Assembly: GCF_014385165.1 (NCBI RefSeq)
Contig: NZ_JACRTF010000001.1
Span: forward strand, 1,736,001 to 1,800,000
DNA length: 64,000 bases
Direction of reading: 5' to 3'
Origin: Jilunia laotingensis
GTDB taxonomy: Bacteria; Bacteroidota; Bacteroidia; Bacteroidales; Bacteroidaceae
Below are positions 25,730 to 35,385 of the stretch, piece after piece. Numbering within the stretch: the stretch's first letter is position 1; each line of letters begins with the position of its first letter. Made by a program: the position numbers and the translations under genes. The notes under the pieces were generated by a model. That model saw only the letters and a program-made list of their open reading frames with translations. It did not search any database and was not told where the DNA came from.

Positions 25730-28099
25730 TTATTTCACAAATTTCTTGCTTATTGTCTGTTTCGAAGTCAGCGTTGCTTTCAGGATATAGAACCCTTCAG
25801 GTAGCGCGTTGATGTCCAAGGTCTCTTCATGCTGAGAACCGCTGAAGACCTGGGTGGTATGCAAGCGTCCGTCAATGGAATAAACGGATGCACTGTAAAC
25901 AGGTTTGGGAGCCTGCATAACCAAGCTCCCATTACTAATAAACATATTAAAAGAATCCGTACCGGAGTCCGTTTCAGTAACGATTCCGGTCGACCAACCC
26001 TCTTTTTCCAATCTATATAATCGGACATCTCCTGCAGGGACTGTACACTTCAGGTTTCCATCGTCCAAGTTTATACTTTCGCCTGTCCATAACTCTGTGA
26101 TGTGTTTCACATCGGCTTCGTTTAGTCCCAGGCGTGACAAACTAACGGTTTCGGTTGCTGTTTTCGATGTGTCATAATTGAATACTACCAGATAGAAAGC
26201 ATTTTTGGTATCGAGCATGTAGATCTTGTCTACACCGTAATTGTTGTCGAAGTGACTGAAGTTGACAGACATGTTTCCTTCAACCGGACTGAATGAACGT
26301 CCTAATTGTGCCACAGCATTGATGTCGGCATTAGTCGCTACTTTTTCTGCCTGTGTACGCAAGGTTTGCGTACCGGGGAATGATCCTTTCAGGCTGAAGT
26401 TGTCACCTAATAACATCGTACCGGTCATAGCTCCTGTAGTCAGGCGGATTCGGTTGGCTCCTTCCGAGCAGTCTTTGAATACTAGATGATCAGGGTCGTT
26501 GTAGGGATATACACGATCTAACCACCAGCCGAATGTCAGGCTGTTGAGCATATACTGGCTATTGTCAATGGTACCCCATGCATCACAAGAGATGCGTCGA
26601 GCGTGTCCGTATTGTGACGGGAAAATGGGAGCGATGGAAAGGTCGATGAACATATCTTCCCCACAAGCATCTACAAAATATTGCATACCATAGTTATACG
26701 CTTGTATACCGGTTGTGATATCGGGATTGTAGAACTTGTCGGCTTCCAACGTACCGTTGTTGATGAAGTCGATCTTTACGTACTTGAATCCCCAGTCTTT
26801 AAAACGTTTCACCTGATAGTCTATGCGTGCCAGTGTACCCGGATGTGTCGGGTCGAGTGCGTACGATTCGATCTTACGGCGTTCTCCTCCGGCGGTGATG
26901 ATGATGTCACTGTATTTGTATTTTCCGTTGGTACCTTCCACGTCCCAATCGTCCGTTGCACTTCCCCAGAAGGAGAATGGTGTCCAGTAGATACCCGGAA
27001 TCTGCCCGTTAGCTTCGCAATGTTTTACGAAGTCTTTCAGTTGCTGTTCGCTAAAGTTGTCCCAGTAAGAATCGAGTACCATGTATACTTTTCCATTTTC
27101 ATTGTGGAAGTTCTGTGGTTGAAGTGTGGATTTGAAATAATCGGATACATCGATGGCACCTTCATAGTTCACTTTCTCAGCCATACCGCCCCAGCTCTGC
27201 CATGCAAAGATGGTACCTTTCTGCCAGGACAGCGGAGGAGTGACAAGAGCCGTTGCTTCACCGATTGTTTCAAGACCTTTGCGCCAATCGTTGAAGTAAC
27301 CTACAAGGATTTTAGGAGATTTGATGCGTTTCCCTTTCAGACTTCCGTGATGATAGATGGCGGGACCTTTTTCCGGACGAACGTCGTTTGTGTTGGCATC
27401 TACCAATCCACCGAACACTTCAAGGCTTCTTAAGCGGTTGGTGCTTGAACTGCCGTAATTGATACCTGTTTTCCAGTTATCATGTTCTATAGAACCTAAG
27501 CACAACCCTTGGCGGCTGATGACATCGTAAATGGCAGTTACTTCGCAAGAGGTGGAACTGATTCCCCAAGGATTGGCAGAATAACCACGGAAGCTGTCAT
27601 TGTCGAATGGCACGTAAAGTAGCCGATTATCTCCTTCAGCGGGAAGGAAAGTACTGCTGGTCTTGGTCATGATAGGAGCAATCCAGTTGCAGCTGCTCTG
27701 TTGGTCGGATACCAGAAAAGCTTCTGTCAGCAAGTAATCCTGTGATGGATAAAAGTAGAAAACCTGTTCTAGTGATTCTTTTCCAGAAAGACCGGAATAG
27801 ATATAAGTATATTTTTCTCCGTCACCGAAAACATCGGATATACTTTCCTTTTTGAGGGTAGCGTTGGGATAATCGTTACTTTTCAGTTCTTCTCCGTTGG
27901 CATTGACTGCCTGTACGAAGACTTTTTTCAGGAGAGTCAGATCCTGATAAACATAAGTCACGGTCTTGCTGCTTTCGTCAAATGTGATTTGCCACTTTCC
28001 GTAACTGATGTCGAGATCGCCTGCAACGGCAGTATGTGCCGTGAGGCACAAACTGCTGATAAGGCAACATAGATTTCTTTTTAAAAAGTTCTTTCTCAT
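25730..28099 (-). CDS. Clan GH-D-like glycosidase (alpha-galactosidase candidate) with C-terminal sorting-like domain
   Basis: A 789-residue exported protein (signal peptide in the first 26 residues). An N-terminal beta-sandwich (about 30-285) precedes a TIM barrel with GTIFAWQSWGG, VYMVLDSYWDNFS, IPGIYWTPFSFWG and a likely nucleophile Asp444 in FKYVKIDFINNG; Asp506 in RRISCDAWG is the likely acid/base. This arrangement fits clan GH-D (GH27/GH36/GH31-like retaining enzymes). It lacks the classical GH36 KWD-M-NR and GH27 KYDNC motifs, so I leave the family open; GH97 is an alternative I find less fitting. About 75 C-terminal residues form a sorting-domain-like sandwich (YSIDGRLHTTQVF, LPEGFYILKATL). 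Last gene of the susCD operon; its start overlaps the FG-GAP gene stop by four bases. Confidence 0.7.
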   Translation of the reverse strand: MRKNFLKRNLCCLISSLCLTAHTAVAGDLDISYGKWQITFDESSKTVTYVYQDLTLLKKVFVQAVNANGEELKSNDYPNATLKKESISDVFGDGEKYTYIYSGLSGKESLEQVFYFYPSQDYLLTEAFLVSDQQSSCNWIAPIMTKTSSTFLPAEGDNRLLYVPFDNDSFRGYSANPWGISSTSCEVTAIYDVISRQGLCLGSIEHDNWKTGINYGSSSTNRLRSLEVFGGLVDANTNDVRPEKGPAIYHHGSLKGKRIKSPKILVGYFNDWRKGLETIGEATALVTPPLSWQKGTIFAWQSWGGMAEKVNYEGAIDVSDYFKSTLQPQNFHNENGKVYMVLDSYWDNFSEQQLKDFVKHCEANGQIPGIYWTPFSFWGSATDDWDVEGTNGKYKYSDIIITAGGERRKIESYALDPTHPGTLARIDYQVKRFKDWGFKYVKIDFINNGTLEADKFYNPDITTGIQAYNYGMQYFVDACGEDMFIDLSIAPIFPSQYGHARRISCDAWGTIDNSQYMLNSLTFGWWLDRVYPYNDPDHLVFKDCSEGANRIRLTTGAMTGTMLLGDNFSLKGSFPGTQTLRTQAEKVATNADINAVAQLGRSFSPVEGNMSVNFSHFDNNYGVDKIYMLDTKNAFYLVVFNYDTSKTATETVSLSRLGLNEADVKHITELWTGESINLDDGNLKCTVPAGDVRLYRLEKEGWSTGIVTETDSGTDSFNMFISNGSLVMQAPKPVYSASVYSIDGRLHTTQVFSGSQHEETLDINALPEGFYILKATLTSKQTISKKFVK

Positions 28100-29901
28100 T
28101 CGATGGTTACTTTAATAGTTTCTTGGTAATTTGCTGTACGAACTTGTACGATGTATATATTCCTATTGAAAACTGAATTCATATAATTGCCCGGTTGCAC
28201 GGTCTCGGTGGCTATTGCCTGTCCTACGCTGTTATAAACGGTGATTATAGCTGCTTCGTCTGACTGAAGATAAATTTTTCCGTCAGTAACCTTGATCAGA
28301 TTGTCTTTGTCCGCTTCGAGTTGGCCGATGCCTGTGCCGATCTCTTTGGAAGTGGCGAAAGTGCTTCCCAGTTTACCTTGATCGATGGTTTGTACTCCCC
28401 ATTCTTCGATATCGGCAGCCGGAATGTTCAATGTGTATGACAAAGAAGTCAGTGCATTGTTGCAATCGCCCAGACTTAATGCACCGGTTGACAGATTGGC
28501 TGGCACAAGTGAAATGATCTGGTCGTTTTTCAGCTTAATCACAAGGTTGTAACGTAAAGCTGATACCGGAGTCTGTGTATCGCTTCCTGCAGACCAACTG
28601 AAAGTGACGTTATTATCACCAGCAGTGGCTTTGAGCCCAGTCGGTGAGGCCGGAGCGGTGTTCTTGGCAGTATTGCCGCCATTGTGGTAAATACCGAATG
28701 TAGCCGGATCATTATATCCCATAGCTGCCATGTCGACGAAACCATCATTGTCATAGTCATACAGCCCGACGACGGCACCGCTTCTGAAGCCCATGACAAC
28801 ATCGGTTTTGATATCGAATGTATTATTGTCTTTGTTTAGTACGAATATAGTCATAGATGCGTCATTGTCACCGTTCCCGGCATAAACAAGATCCATTTTT
28901 CCGTCGCCATTCACATCTGCCCAGTCTACACCGCTTTTCTGTACTTTAGGAAGATCTGCTTCCATCTTTCGGAAGGGAACAGCGGTATCTCCTGTGTTCA
29001 GGTAGATGGCACAACTCTTATCCCAGTTTCCCCCGATATAAGTTTCGCCACTGTAGAAAAGATCTTGGTGTCCATCTCCATTGATATCCACCCATGTGAT
29101 CTGTCCTTTTTGCGTACCGCTTACGATGCCACCTTCGCTTTGGTCGATCGCGATCTTTTCGAATTTACCGTTACCTAAGTTATGATAGAGTACGGAATAA
29201 GTGGCATCATTTCCCCAACCTGTGGCTATCAGGTCTGGTCGTCCGTCATTGTCATAATCGCCCCATGCTAATGATCCGCTACCTAATGTCGGAAAGCTTT
29301 CTCCATCGAGGGCATTGTCTGCTTTGCTAAAAGTTCCGTCACCATTGTTGTTGTGATAGAGTACGATGCGGCGTTCTTTATCGAAAGTTGCGATATCTTG
29401 GTATCCGTCATTATCGTAATCGGCTATAGCGATGAACCCGGTGTACAATGCCTCTTCTTCATTGTCCATATCTTCTATTTGGAAGTTGGAAACTACTTTG
29501 AAGCTATTTCCTTTCGTGTTTTTATATAGTTTGGCTTCTCCATAACCGGCATAGAGCAAGTCCACATATCCATCGTTGTTATAATCAATAGGTGCAAGTA
29601 CTTTGTCCCAGGTTTCATTGAGTTCGATCTTTGCGCTCAGGTCTTCCGATTCGAAATCATTACCCCTGTTGCGAAGTAATGCGGCTTTGATGGTCCAATT
29701 GTCGTTCAGGTCACGTCCTTTGACTGCCATATCCATTTTGCCATCCATGTTATGATCCATCCATACGAAGTTTCCGTGGAATAGCTTGTTGCTACAAGGT
29801 AGTTCGATGGCAGAGTAAGAAGGAGCAGTTTGTGCCGATGCTCCGATAGCGGCAAGTAATGCCATCCCGGCAAGGGATGTTTTTAGTTTGTTTGATCTCA
29901 T
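28096..29901 (-). CDS. Secreted FG-GAP/VCBS beta-propeller protein (candidate surface glycan-binding protein)
   Basis: A 601-residue exported protein (signal peptide ending near GASAQ). It has seven calcium-loop repeats of the D-x-N/D-x-D-G type (DHNMDGKMD, DYNNDGYVD, DYDNDGYQD, DYDNDGRPD, DINGDGHQD, DVNGDGKMD, DYDNDGFVD), as expected for a seven-bladed FG-GAP propeller. A fibronectin III-like domain follows (about 415-510, PASPTGLKATAGDNNVTFSW), then a small C-terminal sandwich. It occupies the position normally taken by SusE-type binding proteins after susD, so a glycan-binding role is inferred. A clear paralogue follows the GH43 gene at 40503. A hairpin separates it from susD. Confidence 0.85.
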   Translation of the reverse strand: MRSNKLKTSLAGMALLAAIGASAQTAPSYSAIELPCSNKLFHGNFVWMDHNMDGKMDMAVKGRDLNDNWTIKAALLRNRGNDFESEDLSAKIELNETWDKVLAPIDYNNDGYVDLLYAGYGEAKLYKNTKGNSFKVVSNFQIEDMDNEEEALYTGFIAIADYDNDGYQDIATFDKERRIVLYHNNNGDGTFSKADNALDGESFPTLGSGSLAWGDYDNDGRPDLIATGWGNDATYSVLYHNLGNGKFEKIAIDQSEGGIVSGTQKGQITWVDINGDGHQDLFYSGETYIGGNWDKSCAIYLNTGDTAVPFRKMEADLPKVQKSGVDWADVNGDGKMDLVYAGNGDNDASMTIFVLNKDNNTFDIKTDVVMGFRSGAVVGLYDYDNDGFVDMAAMGYNDPATFGIYHNGGNTAKNTAPASPTGLKATAGDNNVTFSWSAGSDTQTPVSALRYNLVIKLKNDQIISLVPANLSTGALSLGDCNNALTSLSYTLNIPAADIEEWGVQTIDQGKLGSTFATSKEIGTGIGQLEADKDNLIKVTDGKIYLQSDEAAIITVYNSVGQAIATETVQPGNYMNSVFNRNIYIVQVRTANYQETIKVTIE

Positions 29902-29939
29902 GGTTGTAGTATTTTTATCAGGTTATTGTTTCTTATTTG

Positions 29940-29986
29940 TAACCGCTTCCTCATTCAGTTGTAAACTGAAGGGAAGGAAGCGGTTA
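29940..29986 (-). promoter_or_regulatory. Intercistronic hairpin between susD and the FG-GAP gene
   Basis: AACCGCTTCC (29941-29950) pairs with GGAAGCGGTT (29976-29985); an inner CAGTT/AACTG pair closes around GTA. There is no U-run, so it may be an RNA-processing or stability element that sets susCD above the downstream genes rather than a full terminator. Confidence 0.6.
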
Positions 29987-30010
29987 GGTTAGTTTTAAGT
30001 TGTTTAATCG

Positions 30011-31594
30011 TTATCTGTATCCTTCGTTCTGATCATCATCCGTAATATCCGGATTTAATTTTATTTCTGAATCAGGGATAGGCCAGTAGATGTTGTGCTG
30101 GTCAATTGTTCCGTTCATTTTCGTCCATTTATTGCGCTCTTTGGTCAGTTCAACGAATTTGCCGGTACGTAATAAGTCTATTTTACGCCACTTCTCTCCG
30201 AATAGTTCACGCATGCGCTCATCCATGATCTTAGTCCGGAAATCTTCTTGTGACATGCCTTTGTCCCATTTCATTTCGGTCGGGAGATCAAATTCCCATG
30301 CACGTTCGCGTACCTTATTTACTTCGGCTACAGCTTCTGCGGTCTGGCCTAATTCATTAAGACATTCTGCATAGCTCAGCAATACATCTGCATAGCGGAG
30401 TACAGGGATATTCTTTCCTGATTTCCACATGTTTTTTACATCAAATCCGGAGTGTGAATCCGTACGAAAGTCTTCGTATTTTTTGATATGTGGCTTCAGC
30501 TCATCGTGATCATCACCTAAGTCTTCCCACAAAATATTTTTTAAATCGGGAGTCTGACCATAATATGTGAAATTATAACGAATATTTTCATCGCGACGGA
30601 TGTCACCCTCTTCCCAAAGACCGCCATCTTCTATATCAGAGTATGCATATTCAGTCGGTACTGCATGGTCATAGCCGGAGAAGTAGCATTGATCTCCAAA
30701 ATAGCTTTGTACAGCCCGACTACCAATCTGGAATTGAATTTGATTAAAGTCAGTAGTGACGTTAAACTGCAATTCCCAAATAGATTCTTTCGTGTTTGTG
30801 ATTTTGTAATCCCATAAGTCAGCATAATCCACTAATTGGAATCCACCTTTTATTACTTCCTCAAATGCTGCTTTAGCTTTGTTAAAGTCACGTAATCCAG
30901 TCTCTATTGGAGCTGACATATAGGCCTTCCCCAGTATTGTATAAGCGGCATAACAGGTTGCACGTCCCGGAGTATTCTCTTTCGGAGTATATTTGGCTGC
31001 TCTTTCCAAATCAGCGATTATGAATTTCCATGTATCTTCTAAAGATTGCCGTCCATATCCCAGTTCGCCATTTAAGATTTTCTCAAGATCGATTGTCGGT
31101 ATACGTCCCCAATACATGGCCAGCTCATAATCGAGAAAACCACGAATAAAGCTCGCTTCACCTACTAATTGAGCTTCTTTACTTCCTACTACTAAGTCAT
31201 CGTTATTTAAGACTCTGATGATTTTGGCAGCAGCGGTCACTTGTGCCCAACGCAGATTCCATTCTTGTTCTATTTTACCTTGCAATGAATTCAGATTTGC
31301 ATCATATTTGTCCAATGCTCCTCGTTCTGCACCTGATTTCAGCGCTTGGTAAGCACCACTCTGTATTTCATCTGTGCCGACAGAAGGTATCCAAAAGTGT
31401 TCATCTTTCCAACACTCGCGCCATTTAGTATAGATACCTTGTAAGTTCAGTTCTGTATAATCTAAATCTGTATAGATTTCTTCTTCTGTTAAAGCTTTCT
31501 GACAATTTTCTGTAAGAAAGTCGGAACAGGATGTCAATGCTCCACAGGCTAATATGGCCAAAGACAATCTTTTGATATTATTATATATTCTCAT
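30011..31594 (-). CDS. SusD/RagB-like outer-membrane glycan-binding lipoprotein
   Basis: A 527-residue SusD-family lipoprotein that caps the SusC channel and binds oligosaccharide at the cell surface. The lipobox is ALTSC, with the mature protein starting CSDFLTENCQKALTEEEIYT. Family features: LNLQGIYTKWRECW and the helical TPR-like N-terminal scaffold, GEASFIRGFLDYELAMYWGR, AYTILGKAYMSAP, VLRYADVLLSYAECLNELGQ, NKVRERAW, DERMRELFGEKWRKIDLLRTGK and IYWPIPDSEIKLNPD at the C-terminus. Follows susC by 19 bases on the minus strand. Confidence 0.95.
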   Translation of the reverse strand: MRIYNNIKRLSLAILACGALTSCSDFLTENCQKALTEEEIYTDLDYTELNLQGIYTKWRECWKDEHFWIPSVGTDEIQSGAYQALKSGAERGALDKYDANLNSLQGKIEQEWNLRWAQVTAAAKIIRVLNNDDLVVGSKEAQLVGEASFIRGFLDYELAMYWGRIPTIDLEKILNGELGYGRQSLEDTWKFIIADLERAAKYTPKENTPGRATCYAAYTILGKAYMSAPIETGLRDFNKAKAAFEEVIKGGFQLVDYADLWDYKITNTKESIWELQFNVTTDFNQIQFQIGSRAVQSYFGDQCYFSGYDHAVPTEYAYSDIEDGGLWEEGDIRRDENIRYNFTYYGQTPDLKNILWEDLGDDHDELKPHIKKYEDFRTDSHSGFDVKNMWKSGKNIPVLRYADVLLSYAECLNELGQTAEAVAEVNKVRERAWEFDLPTEMKWDKGMSQEDFRTKIMDERMRELFGEKWRKIDLLRTGKFVELTKERNKWTKMNGTIDQHNIYWPIPDSEIKLNPDITDDDQNEGYR

Positions 31595-31613
31595 GATTCT
31601 TGGATTAATAAGG

Positions 31614-34600
31614 TTAAAAACTAAAGTTCAGACCGAATACATACATTTTTGTAGGAGGATATCCCCAATCTCCTGTTTCAGGATCAAAACCTTTATATTT
31701 CGTTGCACAGAATAGATTACTACCGGTTACATATAGCCGGAGATTACTGATTTTGGCTTTGGCTAACATGCTTGAAGGGAAGTTATATGCTAACGTCAAA
31801 GTAGCCAACCTCAAATAAGAAGCATTCTGTAAAGTGAAATCCGATTCGGAAGGAGAATAACGGTTATAGTCTGTTGCATTGGTTACGACACGTGGGAATT
31901 TTGCACCTGTATTATCAGGTGTCCAGCGGTCTTTCAAATCGGGTGTAGCCATACTTAATCCAACGCTGCTAGCCAATGATTCATAGTAAGGACTGATTTT
32001 TTTGGCTCCGTAGGAATAGTTGAATACGGCATTCAGTGTAAATCCTTTGTAACTGAAATCTGTAGAGAAACCACCGTAGAATTTAGGATCGCTTTTGCCA
32101 ACGATTGTGCGATCATGTTGGTCTATAATGCCATCAGGTTTGCCGTCAGGACCGGAAAGATCGAGTACATAGATATCCCCTAATCCAACTGTTTTTCCGT
32201 AATAAGTAATACCTTCCCACTGTTCGCGATTGGATTCGTTAGCAATGCCTCCATATTTATAGGTGTAAATGCTATTAAGCGATTGGTTCAGGAAAACACT
32301 TTTTTCGCGTTCATTTTCGTTGCTCAGGATATCCGCTCCTTCATAAAGCTCTGTTACTTTATTTTTGTCCATTGAGTAATTGACGCTAAGGTTCCAGTTG
32401 AAATCTTTTGTCTTAATAATGTTAGCGTTTATAGTAGCCTCAAATCCTTTGTTTTCTACAACTCCAATATTACCCCATGTTTGGTTGTAACCGAATGTTC
32501 CTGGTAAATCGTATTTTTGTAACAAACCTTCGTTCTTAATAAAGAATCCGTCTAAGGATACGCTGAGCCGATCGTTGAGGAAACTCATATCAATGCCTAT
32601 GTTAGTTTGTTTTTGGCTCTCCCAAGAAATGGAAGGATTACCGCGCAAACCGGTACCGGAATAGGTTGGAATTCCATCATTAATTGTTGAATAATAAAGA
32701 GTGGCATAAACAAAGTCTTCAATGTCTTGATTACCTACTGCACCGTAACCAGCACGTAGTTTTAAGCGATCAAAGATATTCTGATCTTCCATGAACGCCT
32801 CATTTGTCATTTCCCATGCTAATGAGAAAGAGGGGAATAGTCCCCAACGATTTCCGTCTGCAAATTTAGAAGAACCGTCATAGCGGAGAGTAGCAGTAGC
32901 AAAATAACGTTTATCATAATCATAGTTGGCACGTCCAACAAAAGAAACCAATGTCTTTCCTGTGAAATCGGAACCAATGTAAGTCTTATTTTTTAAAGCA
33001 GCCCCGGCCAAGTCTTTGTATGTCAGATCATCACTAGCAAAACGGCTACCTTCTGCTTTTGTGTAGTTAGTGTTAATACGGCTGGTACTTGTGCTAAACA
33101 AAGCGTTGATACGGTGTTTGCCGATTGTTTTGTCGTATGTGATAGAGTTATCCCATTGCCAGTTCATATATTCCCAACGTTCATGTTTGGCTTTTGAGTC
33201 CCCTTCGTTACCACGGATAGATTCCTGAATTCCGGTAGGAGTATACTCATACCATGCTTGTGTAGAATAATCGATAGCAAAGCTAGTACGGATATTCAAG
33301 CCTTCAATTGGATTAATGTTCAGGAAGTTAGAAGATGTGATACGGTTACGAGTACGGTCGCGTATTACTTCCAGCGAGTTGAACGGGTTGTAATCGTTAT
33401 TGTTTTCTTCCGAGTGTGCTCGATAGAAAAGAGTCAGATAATCTTTATCGTGACGGGTAGCGTCATCTTTGTATGGGTTGTAATTCAATAAAGGGTTTGC
33501 CCATAAAGCTTTGTTATAAACGTCATCTGAGGGCATACCGTCTTTTACGTGGTTGAAAGAAGTATTTGTACCTACTTTTAACCAAGATTTAATGTTTGTT
33601 TCCGCATTTACACGACCGGAATATCTTGTTTGTTCGGTAGTTTTCACCAGACCTTTTACGTCGGAGTAACCTAAACTAATATAAATGCTGCTATTATCAG
33701 TACCTTTAGAGAAACTGATGTTGTGATTCTGTTGGTAGCCAGTCTGTACTACCTGATCCAACCAGTCATAAGATTGTCCGCTACGATAAGTATCGAATTC
33801 TTGATCGTGGAAGGCAATGTTTGTCTTCAGCAGTGTATTGTCGATATAGTCCTGACGGTTTCCATCTGGATTATTATACATATAACCATTGGCAAAAGCG
33901 TCTAAACGCAAATTAAATAATTCCTGTGCGGACATAGTTTTCGGGCGTTGTGACATTTTGGTGATACCAAACCAACCATCGTAGTTGACTTTGCCTACTC
34001 CTTCTTTTCCTTTCTTTGTAGTAATCAGGACAACACCATTCGCACCACGTGAACCATAGAGGGCAGTGGCGGATGCATCTTTCAATACCTGAACGGATGC
34101 TACATCGTTTACGTTGATGGAATTGAAACCACCTTGGTCGTTACCCATAACCAGCCCGTCTATTACATAGATCGGAGTACTTCCGGAGTTGATTGTGTTT
34201 ACACCGCGAATCTTAATACTTGAATCATCGCTCGGTTTGGCGGCTGTATTGATCATCACACCGGCTACACGTCCTTGCAGGGCTTCGTTGATAGTAGTTA
34301 CGGGTTTTTCTTCCAGCACTTTGGACGAAACTTGTGAGATGGCACCTGTCAGGTCGCTTCTTTTCATGGAAACACCCACTACGACCACCTCTTCCAATGC
34401 TTCGGCATTTTCTTTCAGTATGATTTTTAATGAAGTCTGAGAAGCGATTTTTACTTCTTGAGTCAGATAACCTATATAGGAGATAACGAGTGTGGCTCCT
34501 TGGGGGGCATTAAGAGAAAAGTTTCCATCAATATCGGTGATAGTACCGTTTGTTGTGCCTTTCTCTGTTACGTTTGCTCCAATAATCGGTTCGGAATTTA

Positions 34601-34700
34601 CGTCTATAACCTTTCCGGTAATAGTCATGTTCTGGGCGAATAGTCCGGGACAACACCCTAACATAGTCAAGATCAAACAAATCAGTTTTACTTGTTTCAT
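31614..34700 (-). CDS. SusC/RagA-like TonB-dependent outer-membrane transporter
   Basis: A 1028-residue TonB-dependent receptor importing oligosaccharides. Seen: signal peptide, a carboxypeptidase-regulatory-like domain (MTITGKVIDVNSEPIIGANV, SYIGYLTQEVKI), the TonB-box region EEVVVVGVSMKRSDLTGAIS, plug domain (VRI-type SIKIRGVNTINSGSTPIYVI, VLKDASATALYGSRGANGVV), and a long beta-barrel ending in KMYVFGLNFSF with a terminal phenylalanine. First gene of susC-susD-FG-GAP-glycosidase, expressed from a -7 element whose surroundings are homologous to the GH43 promoter. Confidence 0.97.
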   Translation of the reverse strand: MKQVKLICLILTMLGCCPGLFAQNMTITGKVIDVNSEPIIGANVTEKGTTNGTITDIDGNFSLNAPQGATLVISYIGYLTQEVKIASQTSLKIILKENAEALEEVVVVGVSMKRSDLTGAISQVSSKVLEEKPVTTINEALQGRVAGVMINTAAKPSDDSSIKIRGVNTINSGSTPIYVIDGLVMGNDQGGFNSINVNDVASVQVLKDASATALYGSRGANGVVLITTKKGKEGVGKVNYDGWFGITKMSQRPKTMSAQELFNLRLDAFANGYMYNNPDGNRQDYIDNTLLKTNIAFHDQEFDTYRSGQSYDWLDQVVQTGYQQNHNISFSKGTDNSSIYISLGYSDVKGLVKTTEQTRYSGRVNAETNIKSWLKVGTNTSFNHVKDGMPSDDVYNKALWANPLLNYNPYKDDATRHDKDYLTLFYRAHSEENNNDYNPFNSLEVIRDRTRNRITSSNFLNINPIEGLNIRTSFAIDYSTQAWYEYTPTGIQESIRGNEGDSKAKHERWEYMNWQWDNSITYDKTIGKHRINALFSTSTSRINTNYTKAEGSRFASDDLTYKDLAGAALKNKTYIGSDFTGKTLVSFVGRANYDYDKRYFATATLRYDGSSKFADGNRWGLFPSFSLAWEMTNEAFMEDQNIFDRLKLRAGYGAVGNQDIEDFVYATLYYSTINDGIPTYSGTGLRGNPSISWESQKQTNIGIDMSFLNDRLSVSLDGFFIKNEGLLQKYDLPGTFGYNQTWGNIGVVENKGFEATINANIIKTKDFNWNLSVNYSMDKNKVTELYEGADILSNENEREKSVFLNQSLNSIYTYKYGGIANESNREQWEGITYYGKTVGLGDIYVLDLSGPDGKPDGIIDQHDRTIVGKSDPKFYGGFSTDFSYKGFTLNAVFNYSYGAKKISPYYESLASSVGLSMATPDLKDRWTPDNTGAKFPRVVTNATDYNRYSPSESDFTLQNASYLRLATLTLAYNFPSSMLAKAKISNLRLYVTGSNLFCATKYKGFDPETGDWGYPPTKMYVFGLNFSF

Positions 34701-34893
34701 GATTATTAGTTTAAGAATTAATAAATATGTTTTTATTTCAATGCATTGGTTTTTACTTCAACATCCGGTGTTTTTCTATACTTCTATTAGGAATGATAGG
34801 ATGATACCACCTTTGTTTTGGTATGACAAAGATAGATGCTCGAAATATCATGATAAGGTGTAAACTCGGCAATAATTGTGATTTTTGATGCAA
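34697..34893 (-). promoter_or_regulatory. susC promoter and leader, homologous to the GH43 control region
   Basis: Read on the minus strand: TGCATCAAAA (34892-34883), CGAGTTTACA (34868-34859), -7 TATCTTTG (34834-34827), CAATGCATTGAA (34748-34737) and a final leader segment (34727-34697) that runs through the susC ATG. The last segment is identical over 31 bases to 38650-38680 before GH43. Spacing from the TGC word to the -7 element is also the same in both. Confidence 0.8.
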
Positions 34894-35385
34894 CGTTCCT
34901 TTTAGGATGCCTTGTGGATGCTCTTTTCTACAAAAGAGTCTTTTTTTGCATCATTCGTAATAACTGAATTATCCTACGAAAATTGTGTATGTTATGTGCG
35001 TTAACGGTGAAAAGGAGGAGTTTTAACTTTCCCCTTTCCATTAAAGAAACAAGAATAACGGTCAGTTCATGGTAATACGTAAACTAAGTATGAAATACCC
35101 TTATTCTTTAATGGATTCATAACTGGTAATGAGTTTTGGAATATGGACGATATAACTTCCGATGATTAAAACAAGATGTTTTTTCATATAATGGATGATA
35201 AATAGTAAGATAATCCATATGAATGATAAGATTATCTATTTCTTTTTTGCTTGTTACCCGCTTATTTTGCACTCTCTCTGTTGTGGGATAATCAAGATTC
35301 ATGTCTGGGATGCATATAGTTCATATCCGGAGTTAAGTATTCGCTTATTGAAAGAATAAATCATATAATTATTAAATACGATAAA
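34701..35385. other. Divergent control region between susC and GH2
   Basis: 685 bases, with the susC control region on the susC side. A hairpin CTCTTTT-CTAC-AAAAGAG followed by TCTTTTTTT (34921-34947) is terminator-like in the plus direction and would stop antisense transcription entering from susC. A plus-strand TGCATCATTC at 34947-34956 faces the minus-strand TGCATCAAAA. Nearer GH2 the sequence is AT-rich and I see no good -7/-33 pair. Confidence 0.55.

Noticed and set aside
26681..27433. 250-codon frame antisense to the clan-D glycosidase
   Set aside because: Shadow of the real minus-strand gene; no recognisable domain.
25730..28099. Assignment as GH97
   Set aside because: The usual GH97 N-terminal and catalytic-region signatures are not seen; the Asp pair and barrel motifs fit clan GH-D better, so the family is left open.
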